From positions 1-33,258 of IMG/VR virus record IMGVR_UViG_3300011114_000212: 33,258 bases of DNA; one strand, 5' to 3'. Of the stretch, positions 1-8,373 are shown in pieces. The DNA comes from a virus. Below the pieces are notes generated by a model. It was given only the letters and a program-made list of their open reading frames with translations, was not told where the DNA came from and made no database searches. Within the stretch, counting starts at the first letter, position 1. Each line of letters starts with the position of its first letter. The translations under genes were made by a program, and so were the position numbers.

Positions 1-510
1 TCTGCTGGTATGTTATCAGTCAATTACACATCAACAATTACTAATGGATTGTTTGTAGTTTCATCAAACGGAACAAAGCAGTCGCTTCTAGTTTCAAATG
101 ATGATTCTGTTAAGTTATATTCTCTTGGTACAGGCACAGTTACTTGCTCTGGTGGTGTTTTGGGGTTTACATCCGATGAAAGAATAAAAATTGATGACGG
201 TAATTATTCTGGCGGTCTTAATGCTGTTTTAAACATAACGCCAAAATATTTTTACTATAAAAATTCTGAAGGAAACAAAGACGAAACCAAAGGCAGAGAA
301 CTGGGGTTCTTTGCTCAAAATATCCAACAAACTTGCGGCCTTGAAGTTGTACACCAACCTGAAGACCCCGATGCTTTATTGGGCATCCATGACAGGGGTG
401 TAATGGCTGTTTTGGTTTCAGCTATTCAAGAGATGAAAGCAATCATCGACACCCAAGCGTCAACCATCACAACCCTGACTGACCGAATCACAGCACTGGA
501 AAACAAATGA
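1..510 (+). CDS. Tail fibre/spike C-terminal part with S74 intramolecular chaperone domain (5' partial)
   Basis: The frame is open to the left edge, so this is the end of a longer receptor-binding fibre or spike. The last ~110 codons match the peptidase S74 (endosialidase-type) chaperone: a Ser-Asp-x-Arg-x-Lys block (SDERIK, Ser codon at 172), then a long helix start (TPKYFYYKN), the GFFAQ block near 310, and a terminal coiled-coil-like ITTLTDRITALENK. In this family the domain trimerises the fibre and cuts itself off just before that serine. The preceding residues are beta-rich and repetitive as in fibre shafts. The segment is clearly richer in A/T than the genes that follow, consistent with exchange of fibre tips. 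The stop overlaps the next ATG (ATGA). Which receptor it binds cannot be seen. Confidence 0.9.
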   Translation, partial: SAGMLSVNYTSTITNGLFVVSSNGTKQSLLVSNDDSVKLYSLGTGTVTCSGGVLGFTSDERIKIDDGNYSGGLNAVLNITPKYFYYKNSEGNKDETKGRELGFFAQNIQQTCGLEVVHQPEDPDALLGIHDRGVMAVLVSAIQEMKAIIDTQASTITTLTDRITALENK

Positions 511-671
511 TAAAACTGGAACTGCCAATTGACGCTGTAAACATGATCCTTGGGGCTTTGGGGGAACTCCCAGCCAAGACCAATGCAATGGCTTTGATGT
601 TGCTCATCAAGGAACAGGCTGACCCCCAAGTGCCTCCTGAGACTGTAACGGAGCAGCCATTGACCCAATAA
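507..671 (+). CDS. Small conserved-type phage protein (54 aa)
   Basis: ATG at 507 overlaps the fibre stop by four bases, a coupling used all over this genome. The 54-residue product begins MIKLELPIDAVNMILGALGE and ends in a proline- and glutamate-rich tail. This amphipathic layout (short beta strand, then helix with a LPxxVN-ILxALG pattern) is familiar from small proteins placed between tail and lysis genes of many phages, but no function is established. It has no signal peptide or membrane segment. It overlaps the next gene by 13 bases if that gene starts at 659. Confidence 0.7.
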   Translation: MIKLELPIDAVNMILGALGELPAKTNAMALMLLIKEQADPQVPPETVTEQPLTQ

Positions 672-1228
672 CGGCATTTGCCCTTTGCAAATCTGCCTAT
701 GAGGGCATAAAAGGGTGCGTTGCCGTCTACCAAGACCTGAAGAAAACCGGGTCTGATCTGTCAAAGATCACGGGTGAAGTTGGCGGGGCATTGTCCAGTT
801 TCTTCAAGGGCCAAGCAGAACTTGAATCAAGCCATGAAAAAGCAGAGGTTCAACGGGAAGAAAACAAGCGCAAAGGAATCAAAGACGATCTAGCCACCCA
901 AGCCATTGATAACGTAATGTACCTACGGCAAACCAAGCAGTTCTATGCCGATCTTGAGAAAATGGTGCGCTGGGAGATGGGGCAACCCGATCTCTGGCGT
1001 GAAATCGTAGAAGAGTATCAGCGGCTGTTGGATCAAAAGGCCGAGGACAACGCAAGGGAACTGCACAAAAAACGGGTGTCTGAATGGCGGCGACAAAGGT
1101 TAAAAAACAAAATCTTGGACAGGGCGCTGGAAACGGTGGGGGTGGTTTTCGTAGTCGTATACCTGATTATCCTGATGTGGATGATAAGCCTGCACAAGCG
1201 GGGTCGGTTGGATACCTATTTGTCTTGA
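659..1228 (+). CDS. Membrane-anchored phage protein, probable ATT start (189 aa)
   Basis: The frame is open from 641, and its N-terminus reads (I/M)DPITAFALCKSAYEG, which resembles the MIDPI/MDPIT beginning of a common phage protein type. No ATG, GTG or TTG occurs in frame before TTG at 791, which would remove this N-terminal helix. ATT at 659 sits five bases after GGAG (650-653), so I take it as the start. The middle is a long charged helix (about residues 50-155). One hydrophobic segment, GVVFVVVYLIILMW (about 159-177), follows, then a short basic tail, predicting a C-terminal membrane anchor. Its position before holin and endolysin suggests a lysis or virion-membrane role, unproven. The 3' end overlaps the next ORF by 145 bases. 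If TTG 791 is used the protein is 145 aa. Confidence 0.65.
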   Translation: MDPITAFALCKSAYEGIKGCVAVYQDLKKTGSDLSKITGEVGGALSSFFKGQAELESSHEKAEVQREENKRKGIKDDLATQAIDNVMYLRQTKQFYADLEKMVRWEMGQPDLWREIVEEYQRLLDQKAEDNARELHKKRVSEWRRQRLKNKILDRALETVGVVFVVVYLIILMWMISLHKRGRLDTYLS

Positions 1229-1404
1229 TCCTGTTTGCGCTGGTGTTTGTTTTGGTCTTGCCCCTTGTTGGGTTGATGTATGTTGACACAATGGTCGTGA
1301 AGCGGGAGGCCAAGGCCCAAATGGAGAAAACCGAAAAACTCCAAAAGCAAATTGAAGCTGAAAGGAAAAAAGATGATTCCAATAGTCGCCTCCCTGCTAG
1401 GTAG
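1084..1404 (+). CDS. Single-TM coiled-coil protein, possible spanin-like (106 aa)
   Basis: This ORF lies in another frame over the end of the previous gene. It has a Gly-rich N-terminal stretch, one strong hydrophobic segment (about residues 43-65, YLFVLILFALVFVLVLPLVG), and a short charged coiled-coil-like tail (KREAKAQMEKTEKLQKQIEAE). An N-in membrane helix followed by a periplasmic coiled coil next to holin and endolysin genes resembles an inner-membrane spanin, though it is shorter than usual. The ATG at 1084 has no clear Shine-Dalgarno; GTG at 1177 would still keep the membrane helix. It overlaps the next start by 32 bases. The hydrophobic and coiled-coil pattern argues it is real; the exact start and function are uncertain. 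Confidence 0.6.
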   Translation: MAATKVKKQNLGQGAGNGGGGFRSRIPDYPDVDDKPAQAGSVGYLFVLILFALVFVLVLPLVGLMYVDTMVVKREAKAQMEKTEKLQKQIEAERKKDDSNSRLPAR

Positions 1405-1891
1405 CCTCGCCTCAAATGGCTTGGGTCTTTTGTCATCTGCAATCCAAGCAAAGGGCAAAGAAGTTGTCGAGCAAACGCTTGGAGTCAAAATCTCTGACAA
1501 CCCAAGCCCCGAAGAAGTGGCAAAGCTGCGTCAGCTTCAGTATGACCACGAAGAACGCCTGCTTGAGCTTGGTATTGAAAAAGCCAAGATGGAATTAGCC
1601 GAGCTAGATTTACTGGCAAAAGCCGCCCAGAATGATGCTGACAACATCACAGACCGCTGGCAGGCTGATATGGCTTCTGACTCTTGGCTGTCTAAAAACA
1701 TACGCCCCATGTCACTCATTGCTATTTTTGTGGGGTATTTCCTTTTTGCCATGATGTCGGCGTTTGACTACAACGCCAATGAGTCCTATGTCACCCTTTT
1801 AGGTAATTGGGGGATGCTCATCATGGGCGCTTACTTTGGTGGGCGTACTGTCGAGAAAGTAATGGAGATGCGCAAAGGGGGTGACAAATGA
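1373..1891 (+). CDS. Holin, 3-TM GTA-type family (172 aa)
   Basis: ATG 1373 is preceded by AAGGA with six-base spacing. The protein has a small-residue hydrophobic N-terminus (IPIVASLLGSLASNGLGLL), a charged helical middle with the DRWQADMASDSWLSKNIRP block (about 94-112), then two membrane helices (about 113-131 and 140-156) around a short polar loop, and ends GAYFGGRTVEKV. This order is characteristic of the GTA_holin_3TM family, first noted with gene transfer agents and common in phages. Such holins permeabilise the inner membrane so the endolysin can reach peptidoglycan. The stop overlaps the endolysin ATG by four bases, supporting coupled expression of the lysis pair. Confidence 0.85.
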   Translation: MIPIVASLLGSLASNGLGLLSSAIQAKGKEVVEQTLGVKISDNPSPEEVAKLRQLQYDHEERLLELGIEKAKMELAELDLLAKAAQNDADNITDRWQADMASDSWLSKNIRPMSLIAIFVGYFLFAMMSAFDYNANESYVTLLGNWGMLIMGAYFGGRTVEKVMEMRKGGDK

Positions 1892-2229
1892 GTTTATCCC
1901 AAGAACAAGCGGCGTTCCTGCTGGACATGTGCAAACTGATCCAGTACGCTACGGATCAAGGATTCGTGGTGACCGGTGGGGAACTTGCTCGTACACCCGA
2001 ACAGCAGGCAATCTATTTCAAAACGGGGCGTTCCAAGACCATGAACTCCATCCATCTAAAGCGGTGCGCTGTTGACTTGAACTTCTTCAAGGATGGGAAG
2101 ATAATCTGGGACAAGGGTATTCTCGCCCCCTTAGGCGTGTACTGGGAGTCTCTGCATCCTAAAAATCGGTGGGGCGGGAATTTCTCGACTCTTGTTGATT
2201 GCCCCCATTTTGAAAGAAACGTGGGTTAA
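1888..2229 (+). CDS. Endolysin, M15-type peptidase (113 aa)
   Basis: This is a compact zinc peptidase of the M15 (D-Ala-D-Ala/L-Ala-D-Glu carboxy/endopeptidase) type used as phage lysin. The family signature is visible: H56 and D63 in SIHLKRCAVDLNFF, the acidic residue E87 in YWESLHP, and H107 in the CPHFE block; the His, Asp and His are the expected zinc ligands and the Glu the catalytic base. No signal peptide is present, so export depends on the holin immediately upstream. The length is normal for single-domain M15 lysins. It should cut stem-peptide bonds of peptidoglycan late in infection; the exact bond is not predictable here. Confidence 0.9.
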   Translation: MSLSQEQAAFLLDMCKLIQYATDQGFVVTGGELARTPEQQAIYFKTGRSKTMNSIHLKRCAVDLNFFKDGKIIWDKGILAPLGVYWESLHPKNRWGGNFSTLVDCPHFERNVG

Positions 2230-2231
2230 AA

Positions 2232-4349
2232 ATGCCACTCAAAAAGCTAACTCTCAGACCCGGTGTAAACAAGGAGAACACCCGCTACACCAATGAGAAT
2301 GGGTGGTATGACTGCGACAAAATTCGCTTTCGCCAAAGCACTCCTGAGAAGATTGGCGGCTGGCAACAAATCTCTGCAACCACATTCCTTGGCTACGCTC
2401 GTTCTTTGTGGAACTGGGTGACGCTGGGCAGTTTAAACCTTCTGGGCGTTGGCACAAACCTGAAGTTCTACATAGAGCGTGGCGGTGTGTACAACGACAT
2501 CACCCCAATACGGAAGACAGTAACCCTGACCAACCCGTTTACCGCAACAACAGGTTCTGCCGTCATTGCAGTGGCTGATTCATCCCATGGGTGCATCACG
2601 AACGACTATGTTACTTACAGTGGCGCAGGTATAACCAGCCTTGGCGGGAACATAACAGCCGCTGTTTTGACTGGTCAGTTCCAAGTTACGGTCATCGACA
2701 TAAACAACTACACCATCACGGTGTCGGCCACCGCCAACGCCTCAGACACGGGACACGGCGGTACAGTCGTTACCCAGTACCAGATCAATACTGGGCCTTC
2801 CTTTACTGTTCCTTTGACGGGCTGGGGCACTGGGCCTTGGGGTTATGGCACATGGGGCAATGGGCAAACACAGACCGATGCCATGCGGTTGTGGAGTCAA
2901 AGCAACTTCGGCCAAGACTTGATTTTCGGCCCAAGGGTTGGGCCAATGTATTTATGGAATGCCAATCTGGGTGTTGCCGCATCTGAATTTACAGTGACCA
3001 TTGCAAGTCCTGCGGTCGTTACGTTTGCTTCTATAAGTAGCGTTCCCAATGGAACAGCCATTCAATTCACGACCACCGGGGCATTGCCTACAGGTCTTTC
3101 TGTGGGCACGGTCTACTATGTGGCCGGGTCATCTGGGGGGACTTGTAACCTGACTGCTACCTATGGCGGGGCAAACATCAATACCACTGGAGCGCAGTCT
3201 GGCACTCACTCTGTCTCACCACGGGGTATAAACATTACCAGCTTGGCAAGCGCCTCTGATGCGCCAACCATTCAAAACTATATTTTGGTTTCTGACACAA
3301 GCCGGTTTACGTTTGCATTTGGGACTACCGACTACGGTTCAACCACCCAAAACCCCATGCTGGTGCGCTGGTCTGATCAGGAATCTGTGGTGAACTGGAC
3401 ACCCGCCGCCACAAACCAAGCTGGTAGTTTGTTGCTGTCTCATGGTTCCCAAATCATCACAGCCATGCAGGCCCGTCAAGAAATATTGGTCTGGACAGAT
3501 TCATCCCTGTATTCCCTTCAGTATGTCGGAGCACCCATTGTGTGGGGTTCCCAGCTTGTGGGGGATAACGTATCCATTGCGTCAGAAAACGCAGTGGCTT
3601 ACGCCAACGGCGTGGCTTATTGGATGGGCGTGGACAAGTTCTACAGATATCAAGGAACCACCCAGACTCTGAACTGCGATCTGCGCCAATATGTCTTTGA
3701 GAACATCAACAAGCAACAGTTTGATCAGGTGTTTTCTGGGACAAACGAAGGCTTCAACGAAATCTGGTGGTTCTACTGCTCTGGTACAAGCACTACTGTG
3801 GACAGCTATGTAATCTTTAACTACGCCGAAAACCAAGGCCAAGGGTGCTGGTATTACGGCTCTCTGGCCCGTACAGCGTGGTTGGATTCAGGCTTGCGGG
3901 ATTACCCCCTTGCGGCTACCTATGACAAGAATCTGGTCAACCATGAGATTGGGGTGGATGACAACACCACCGGAACGGCTGTGGCAATTGAATCCTTCAT
4001 CACCTCCGCAGAGTTTGATGTGGATGATGGGGACAAGTTTGGTTTTGTGTGGCGGGTGCTGCCTGATGTGAAGTTTGATGGGTCAACCGCTACCAACCCT
4101 CAGATCACCATGTATCTCAAACCCATGCAGAACTCAGGTTCTGGGTATAACGACCCTCAATCTTTGGGCGGTTCAAGTAACGCAACTGTTACCCGCACTG
4201 CCACAGTCCCTATTGAGCAGTACACGGGTCAGGTCTACATCAGGGTGCGTGGCCGTCAGATGGCAATGGAGTACCGCTCGACTGCACTGGGCGTTCAGTG
4301 GCAAGCTGGCTCGCCCCGTATTGACATCCGTCAGGACGGCAGACGCTGA
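2232..4349 (+). CDS. Large virion structural protein, tail-complex type (705 aa)
   Basis: It starts three bases after the endolysin stop. The N-terminus, KKLTLRPGVNKENTRYTNENG followed by WYDCDKIRFR and a GGW, is a recognisable opening shared by podovirus structural proteins often labelled tail or stabilisation protein. The rest is rich in beta strands, Thr, Ser and Gly, with W/Y-rich blocks (GWGTGPWGYGTWGNGQ near 2820-2870) and no enzyme motif. No signal peptide or TM segment is seen. The size, composition and place between lysis and internal-virion genes support a virion component. Which part of the tail it forms is inference. The next ATG overlaps the TGA (TGATG). Confidence 0.75.
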   Translation: MPLKKLTLRPGVNKENTRYTNENGWYDCDKIRFRQSTPEKIGGWQQISATTFLGYARSLWNWVTLGSLNLLGVGTNLKFYIERGGVYNDITPIRKTVTLTNPFTATTGSAVIAVADSSHGCITNDYVTYSGAGITSLGGNITAAVLTGQFQVTVIDINNYTITVSATANASDTGHGGTVVTQYQINTGPSFTVPLTGWGTGPWGYGTWGNGQTQTDAMRLWSQSNFGQDLIFGPRVGPMYLWNANLGVAASEFTVTIASPAVVTFASISSVPNGTAIQFTTTGALPTGLSVGTVYYVAGSSGGTCNLTATYGGANINTTGAQSGTHSVSPRGINITSLASASDAPTIQNYILVSDTSRFTFAFGTTDYGSTTQNPMLVRWSDQESVVNWTPAATNQAGSLLLSHGSQIITAMQARQEILVWTDSSLYSLQYVGAPIVWGSQLVGDNVSIASENAVAYANGVAYWMGVDKFYRYQGTTQTLNCDLRQYVFENINKQQFDQVFSGTNEGFNEIWWFYCSGTSTTVDSYVIFNYAENQGQGCWYYGSLARTAWLDSGLRDYPLAATYDKNLVNHEIGVDDNTTGTAVAIESFITSAEFDVDDGDKFGFVWRVLPDVKFDGSTATNPQITMYLKPMQNSGSGYNDPQSLGGSSNATVTRTATVPIEQYTGQVYIRVRGRQMAMEYRSTALGVQWQAGSPRIDIRQDGRR

Positions 4350-5008
4350 TGGCTACAGTGTTTACACGGTTCCTCAGAAAGTTTAAAGCACCTGCTTTAT
4401 CCATTCCTCCTATTGACTACGCAAAGGTGGACGAGGATCAGTTTCGCAACATGCTTCGCATCTACTTCAACCAGATTGACAGCACGTTTGGGAACCTGCT
4501 GGATACAACTGGGGGTAAGTATGTCAACTTCCCATACGGAGCATTTTCTTCTGGGGTGGATCAATCTACCACGGCCAACACAGCCACCTTGATGACGCTG
4601 GACACCACGGACTTTGCCAACGGGGTCAGCATTGCTTCATCCAAAATCACGGTGGAGAACGCTGGTATATACAACCTCCAGTTCTCAGCGCAGTTCCAAA
4701 ACACCGACAACCAGATACAAGACATCAGCATTTGGCTGAAGCAAAACGGCACGGACATTCCCGGTTCCACGGGCCTTGTGTCTATCCCTGCCAGAAAGAG
4801 CGCATCAGCCGGGGAAGAGGCTCACCAGATCACCGGATGGAATTACTATGTGTCCATGGCTGAAAACGATTACATTGAAATCTACTGGTCAACCACCAAT
4901 GCCTCAGTGACAATCCAGTATTACGCTGCCTCCACAGGCCCAGTGCGTCCAGCAACCCAATCGGTTGTTGCTACGCTTTCATTTGTTTCAGCTTTACCGG
5001 TAACATAA
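4349..5008 (+). CDS. Beta-sandwich virion protein, C1q/TNF-like fold suspected (219 aa)
   Basis: After a basic N-terminal stretch (FTRFLRKFKAP) and a helix that may anchor it (DEDQFRNMLRIYFNQIDSTFG), the protein becomes an all-beta domain. The order GVSIASSKITVENAGIYNLQFSAQF, then ISIWLKQNG, then DYIEIYWST resembles the jelly-roll of C1q/TNF-like phage proteins, where the A-G-x-Y-x-L-x-F-S strand is typical. Such domains serve as trimeric virion decorations or tail knobs. The call is by pattern only. It is translationally coupled to the preceding structural gene and followed one base later by the next start. Confidence 0.65.
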   Translation: MATVFTRFLRKFKAPALSIPPIDYAKVDEDQFRNMLRIYFNQIDSTFGNLLDTTGGKYVNFPYGAFSSGVDQSTTANTATLMTLDTTDFANGVSIASSKITVENAGIYNLQFSAQFQNTDNQIQDISIWLKQNGTDIPGSTGLVSIPARKSASAGEEAHQITGWNYYVSMAENDYIEIYWSTTNASVTIQYYAASTGPVRPATQSVVATLSFVSALPVT

Positions 5009-5009
5009 T

Positions 5010-7229
5010 ATGGGATGGGATCCTTTTGAAGCGTTTTCAGAGGCTATTGGAACTAACAAAAGTTCAGGGGCACTTGCTCAAGCAACCGGCAATGTATTGG
5101 CCCCCGGCGGTACGATTGCTCCTTGGGCGGGCAATTTAAACCCGCTTAATCCCGACGCATTAGTTGGTCAGATGACCAGAGACGTTGGTGCTTTAAACCC
5201 ATTTAACCCTGATTCTACGGCGGGCAAAGTCGTCAATAATATTGGCAAGGACATGGCCGCAGATCCGGCTAAATGGGTTGCTATTGCGGCGGCTGTGGCA
5301 ACTGGGCAACTTTGGGCCATCCCCTATATTAATGGGGTAGCCGCCCTTACCAAAAAGAATAGCAGCCCCGAAGAGTGGCTTACCGAAGGTGTAAAAGCTG
5401 CGGCCATTCAAATGGGTGGGGAATGGGTTGCTAGTAATATCGGAGGAGTTGGCCCGCAGACCGACATTACTACCGGAGAAACATTTGCTGGCACAGGCGC
5501 GTCCGGCGCTACTGGATCGGCTGCTGCTGGTTCTGTTGCGGGAAACATTAGCCGCAATATTTTTGCAACTGCCGCACGAAAAGGCAGTACGGATATAAAC
5601 AGTGCAACGATCATAACGAACGCGCTATCAACTGAAGGGCTTAAAGAAGCGTTTGCCCAAATACCGGGGTTCTCTGATTTAAGCAAAGACGAGCAATCTG
5701 CGGGTATTAACGCTTTTAAAGTCGCGTTCAATAAAGATTCAAACGCTGCAACTATGTTGCTGAATCAGGGGTTTCAGGCTACCTACAAAGAATTAAACAA
5801 CAAAGCCCTTTGGACAGGATATAACGATTTAAATCAGCAAAATACCGTTACTAACTACGTTATATCTGGCGGGAGTAAAGAAGACGTTGCTGCCTTTGCT
5901 GACCAAGAAACTAAATTAACCGCTGCATATAACGATTACAGAGCGTACACGGTAAAAGGCGACGCCTACGACGAACTTTGGAACCAATACAACGCCGCTA
6001 CTACGTGGGGCGCAAGAAATAAAATAGCCGCGCAAATGCGAACGGCATGGGCGGACCTTCAAAGCCCAGAAACTATTGCGGGGTCAACTGCTGCGTACAA
6101 CAAATACGCCGATACATGGCAATCCACTAACGCTACTCGGTCCCTTGCGTTTACCGCGCTTAATGAAGGCTGGGACAGTATTACCCAGAAAAACGAAGCG
6201 GCAGCGGCGGGTTTTACAACACCTGAAGCCTATGACACATACCTGACGGACAAAAAAGCTCAGGAAGACGCCGCCACTGCTCAAGCCAAAGCCCAAGCAG
6301 ATGCGCAAGCAGCCATAGATGCAGAAGCCGCAAGAGCAGCTCAAGAAGCTAAAGATGCCGAAGAACAGGCTAAGCGCGTTGCTGACTTTAATAAGGATTT
6401 GACCGGTGGTGGGGTTCAAAATTTAGGTAAAGTTGATACAAATACCGATTTCTATGGCAAAGACTCCACAGGAAAGGGAGCCTATAAGTACGATCCAGAG
6501 ACGGGCAACTACACGTTTACAGCCGATGATGGTTCTACAATAACAATTGATGAAGACACTAATATTGTCGGTGTTACAGAAGCTACGGATACGCCTTGGA
6601 CTGGATTAACTGACACTTCCACTGGAAACATTAGGCTACCAAAACTCCCCTCAGGAAAAACTCCAAATGTGAATGTAAACACTATGAAACAAACAGATAC
6701 GGGATTACCAGCCCTCACACCACTTATGGCTGCTGGGATGTTTGGCGCCTTAACTCAAGACCAAGGATCAGGGTACAACCCCGCGCCGGTACAAGCGCCA
6801 AACGTCACCATGAATTGGAACGCCCAACCAGTTCAGGCGCCAGAAAACGGCATATCGTATGGACAGCAATTTTTGAACCCAACTTACTCGACAGGAGAGG
6901 CTGGCGGTGGTTTAATGTCACTTGCCGCCGGTGGAATGACTGGTAAATTTACCACTCTTGGGTCATACTCGGACGGTGGCCGATTGCTTCGTGGGCCTGG
7001 GGACGGGATGTCAGACAATATCCCCGCTACCATAGCCAACAGACAGCCGGCCCGGTTGGCCGATGGAGAATTTGTAATCCCAGCAGATGTTGTGTCCCAT
7101 CTTGGTAATGGATCTACAGATGCTGGAGCAAAGGTCTTGTATGAAATGATGGACCGGGTTCGCAGGGCGCGGACCGGGAAAGCCAAGCAAGGCAAGAAGA
7201 TCATGCCACAAAAGTTTGTACCGAATTAA
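5010..7229 (+). CDS. Internal/tail structural protein with coiled coil and conserved GEFVIPADVVS tail (739 aa)
   Basis: The N-terminal ~190 residues are Gly/Ala/Asn-rich (LNPLNPDALVG, ALNPFNPDSTAGK), suggesting flexible or membrane-interacting segments. An Ala/Gln/Glu-rich coiled coil lies near residues 410-465. The C-terminal ~110 residues hold a pattern I know from phage virion proteins: GGLMSLAAGGM, a Gly-rich spacer, RGPGDGMSDNIPATI, GEFVIPADVVSHLGNGSTDAGAK and a basic helix. No catalytic motif is seen. The gene sits in a run of virion genes, so an internal core or tail-associated protein is likely. A copy of the TGGTAAATTTACCA palindrome falls in its Gly-rich linker (6941-6954). Confidence 0.7.
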   Translation: MGWDPFEAFSEAIGTNKSSGALAQATGNVLAPGGTIAPWAGNLNPLNPDALVGQMTRDVGALNPFNPDSTAGKVVNNIGKDMAADPAKWVAIAAAVATGQLWAIPYINGVAALTKKNSSPEEWLTEGVKAAAIQMGGEWVASNIGGVGPQTDITTGETFAGTGASGATGSAAAGSVAGNISRNIFATAARKGSTDINSATIITNALSTEGLKEAFAQIPGFSDLSKDEQSAGINAFKVAFNKDSNAATMLLNQGFQATYKELNNKALWTGYNDLNQQNTVTNYVISGGSKEDVAAFADQETKLTAAYNDYRAYTVKGDAYDELWNQYNAATTWGARNKIAAQMRTAWADLQSPETIAGSTAAYNKYADTWQSTNATRSLAFTALNEGWDSITQKNEAAAAGFTTPEAYDTYLTDKKAQEDAATAQAKAQADAQAAIDAEAARAAQEAKDAEEQAKRVADFNKDLTGGGVQNLGKVDTNTDFYGKDSTGKGAYKYDPETGNYTFTADDGSTITIDEDTNIVGVTEATDTPWTGLTDTSTGNIRLPKLPSGKTPNVNVNTMKQTDTGLPALTPLMAAGMFGALTQDQGSGYNPAPVQAPNVTMNWNAQPVQAPENGISYGQQFLNPTYSTGEAGGGLMSLAAGGMTGKFTTLGSYSDGGRLLRGPGDGMSDNIPATIANRQPARLADGEFVIPADVVSHLGNGSTDAGAKVLYEMMDRVRRARTGKAKQGKKIMPQKFVPN
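6941..6954. repeat. Dispersed palindrome TGGTAAATTTACCA, copy 1
   Basis: A perfect 14-bp palindrome inside the Gly-rich C-terminal linker of the 739-aa structural gene, read there as GKFTT. It is the core of the longer copies at 25321 and 29531. Confidence 0.75.
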
Positions 7230-7238
7230 GGAACTACC

Positions 7239-8342
7239 ATGTCATTTTTAGATTCACCTGGACTGACAAAAACGCCAACGACTGCAGTTGTAAACACGCC
7301 AACTCCAGAGCTGCAGCCATATGTGCAAAATGTTTTGCAAAAGGGTAATGCATTAGTTAATACCCCTATGCCTGCGTATACAGGTCAATTAACAGCTGGT
7401 CCATCTGATTACCAAACACAAGCTTGGCAAGGTTTAAGCAACTTAACTTTGCCTTCTACATTGACTCAGTCAAGTCAAAATCTACAAGACATTCAACAAA
7501 AGGCGCAAAACGTTTCATTTGACCCATCGCAAATTGGTCAATACATGAACCCATATTTGCAGCAGTCTTTGAATCCGCAGCTAGAAGAAGCCCGGCGCCA
7601 GTCGCAGATTACGCAGATGGGTAATGCGGCCAAGTCTACCCAGGCCGGAGCATTTGGTGGTTCACGACAAGCTATTATGGATGCGGAAACCCAAAGAAAT
7701 CTGGGCACAAACTTGGCAAACATCACGGGCCAGGGGTACAAGACCGCCTACGATGAGGCCATGAAAGCAGCTCAGTACGGCACTGATGTGGGTTTGCGCG
7801 GTCTTCAACAAGCAACAACTGCCAATCAAGCCGCTGGTAACATTGGCGCTCAAGAAGCTCAATATGGTTTGCAAAACCTGCAAGCATTGGGTACGGCTGG
7901 CAATGTTCAGCAAGGTCAAAACCAAGCTGCATTGAATGCTCAATACAATGAATACCTCAGGCAGCTCAAGTATCCCCAGGATATCTTGAAGTTCCAGCAG
8001 GGGTTAATCCAGAATATGCCTGGAGGTTCTCAGCAATTAACTTATGGCTCCCAACAAAGTGATTTGGCAAAGATTTCTAGTACGGCCGCTGGTATTGCTA
8101 CTTTGCAAAAGAATCTTAAAGATGCAGGCCTGACACCTGACGCAATTAAGACCGCAATGTCATCTATGGGTTATACGCAAGATCAAATTTCCAACCCATA
8201 TTATAAAGTTCCAGGGACTGATAACGCCGATGAATATAACCCAACTGAACCCTATAATCCATATAGATCGGTAGACATACCAGATATGTCTTATGATTTT
8301 GGGAATATGGGTGGATATCGTGAAGAAGAACCCAACCCTTAA
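7239..8342 (+). CDS. Gln/Ala-rich virion-associated protein (367 aa)
   Basis: The start follows AAGGA. The product is dominated by Gln, Ala, Asn and Gly in helical segments, with a conserved-looking core around residues 95-175: YMNPYLQQSLNPQLEEARRQ, FGGSRQAIMDAE, and a YKTAYDEA block. This pattern occurs in structural genes of diverse short-tailed phages, next to the same neighbours. No signal peptide, TM helix or catalytic residues are seen. The last 60 residues are acidic and Tyr/Pro/Asn-rich. Virion or ejection-core membership is inferred from family pattern and neighbours. Confidence 0.7.
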   Translation: MSFLDSPGLTKTPTTAVVNTPTPELQPYVQNVLQKGNALVNTPMPAYTGQLTAGPSDYQTQAWQGLSNLTLPSTLTQSSQNLQDIQQKAQNVSFDPSQIGQYMNPYLQQSLNPQLEEARRQSQITQMGNAAKSTQAGAFGGSRQAIMDAETQRNLGTNLANITGQGYKTAYDEAMKAAQYGTDVGLRGLQQATTANQAAGNIGAQEAQYGLQNLQALGTAGNVQQGQNQAALNAQYNEYLRQLKYPQDILKFQQGLIQNMPGGSQQLTYGSQQSDLAKISSTAAGIATLQKNLKDAGLTPDAIKTAMSSMGYTQDQISNPYYKVPGTDNADEYNPTEPYNPYRSVDIPDMSYDFGNMGGYREEEPNP

Positions 8343-8373
8343 TTTTGAAATATAAAATATTTAAGGATATTAA

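Noticed and set aside
2591-2986. 131-codon alternative-frame ORF in the 705-aa structural gene
   Set aside because: Arg/His/Trp-rich shadow frame with no Shine-Dalgarno, unlike the nested gene at 13984.
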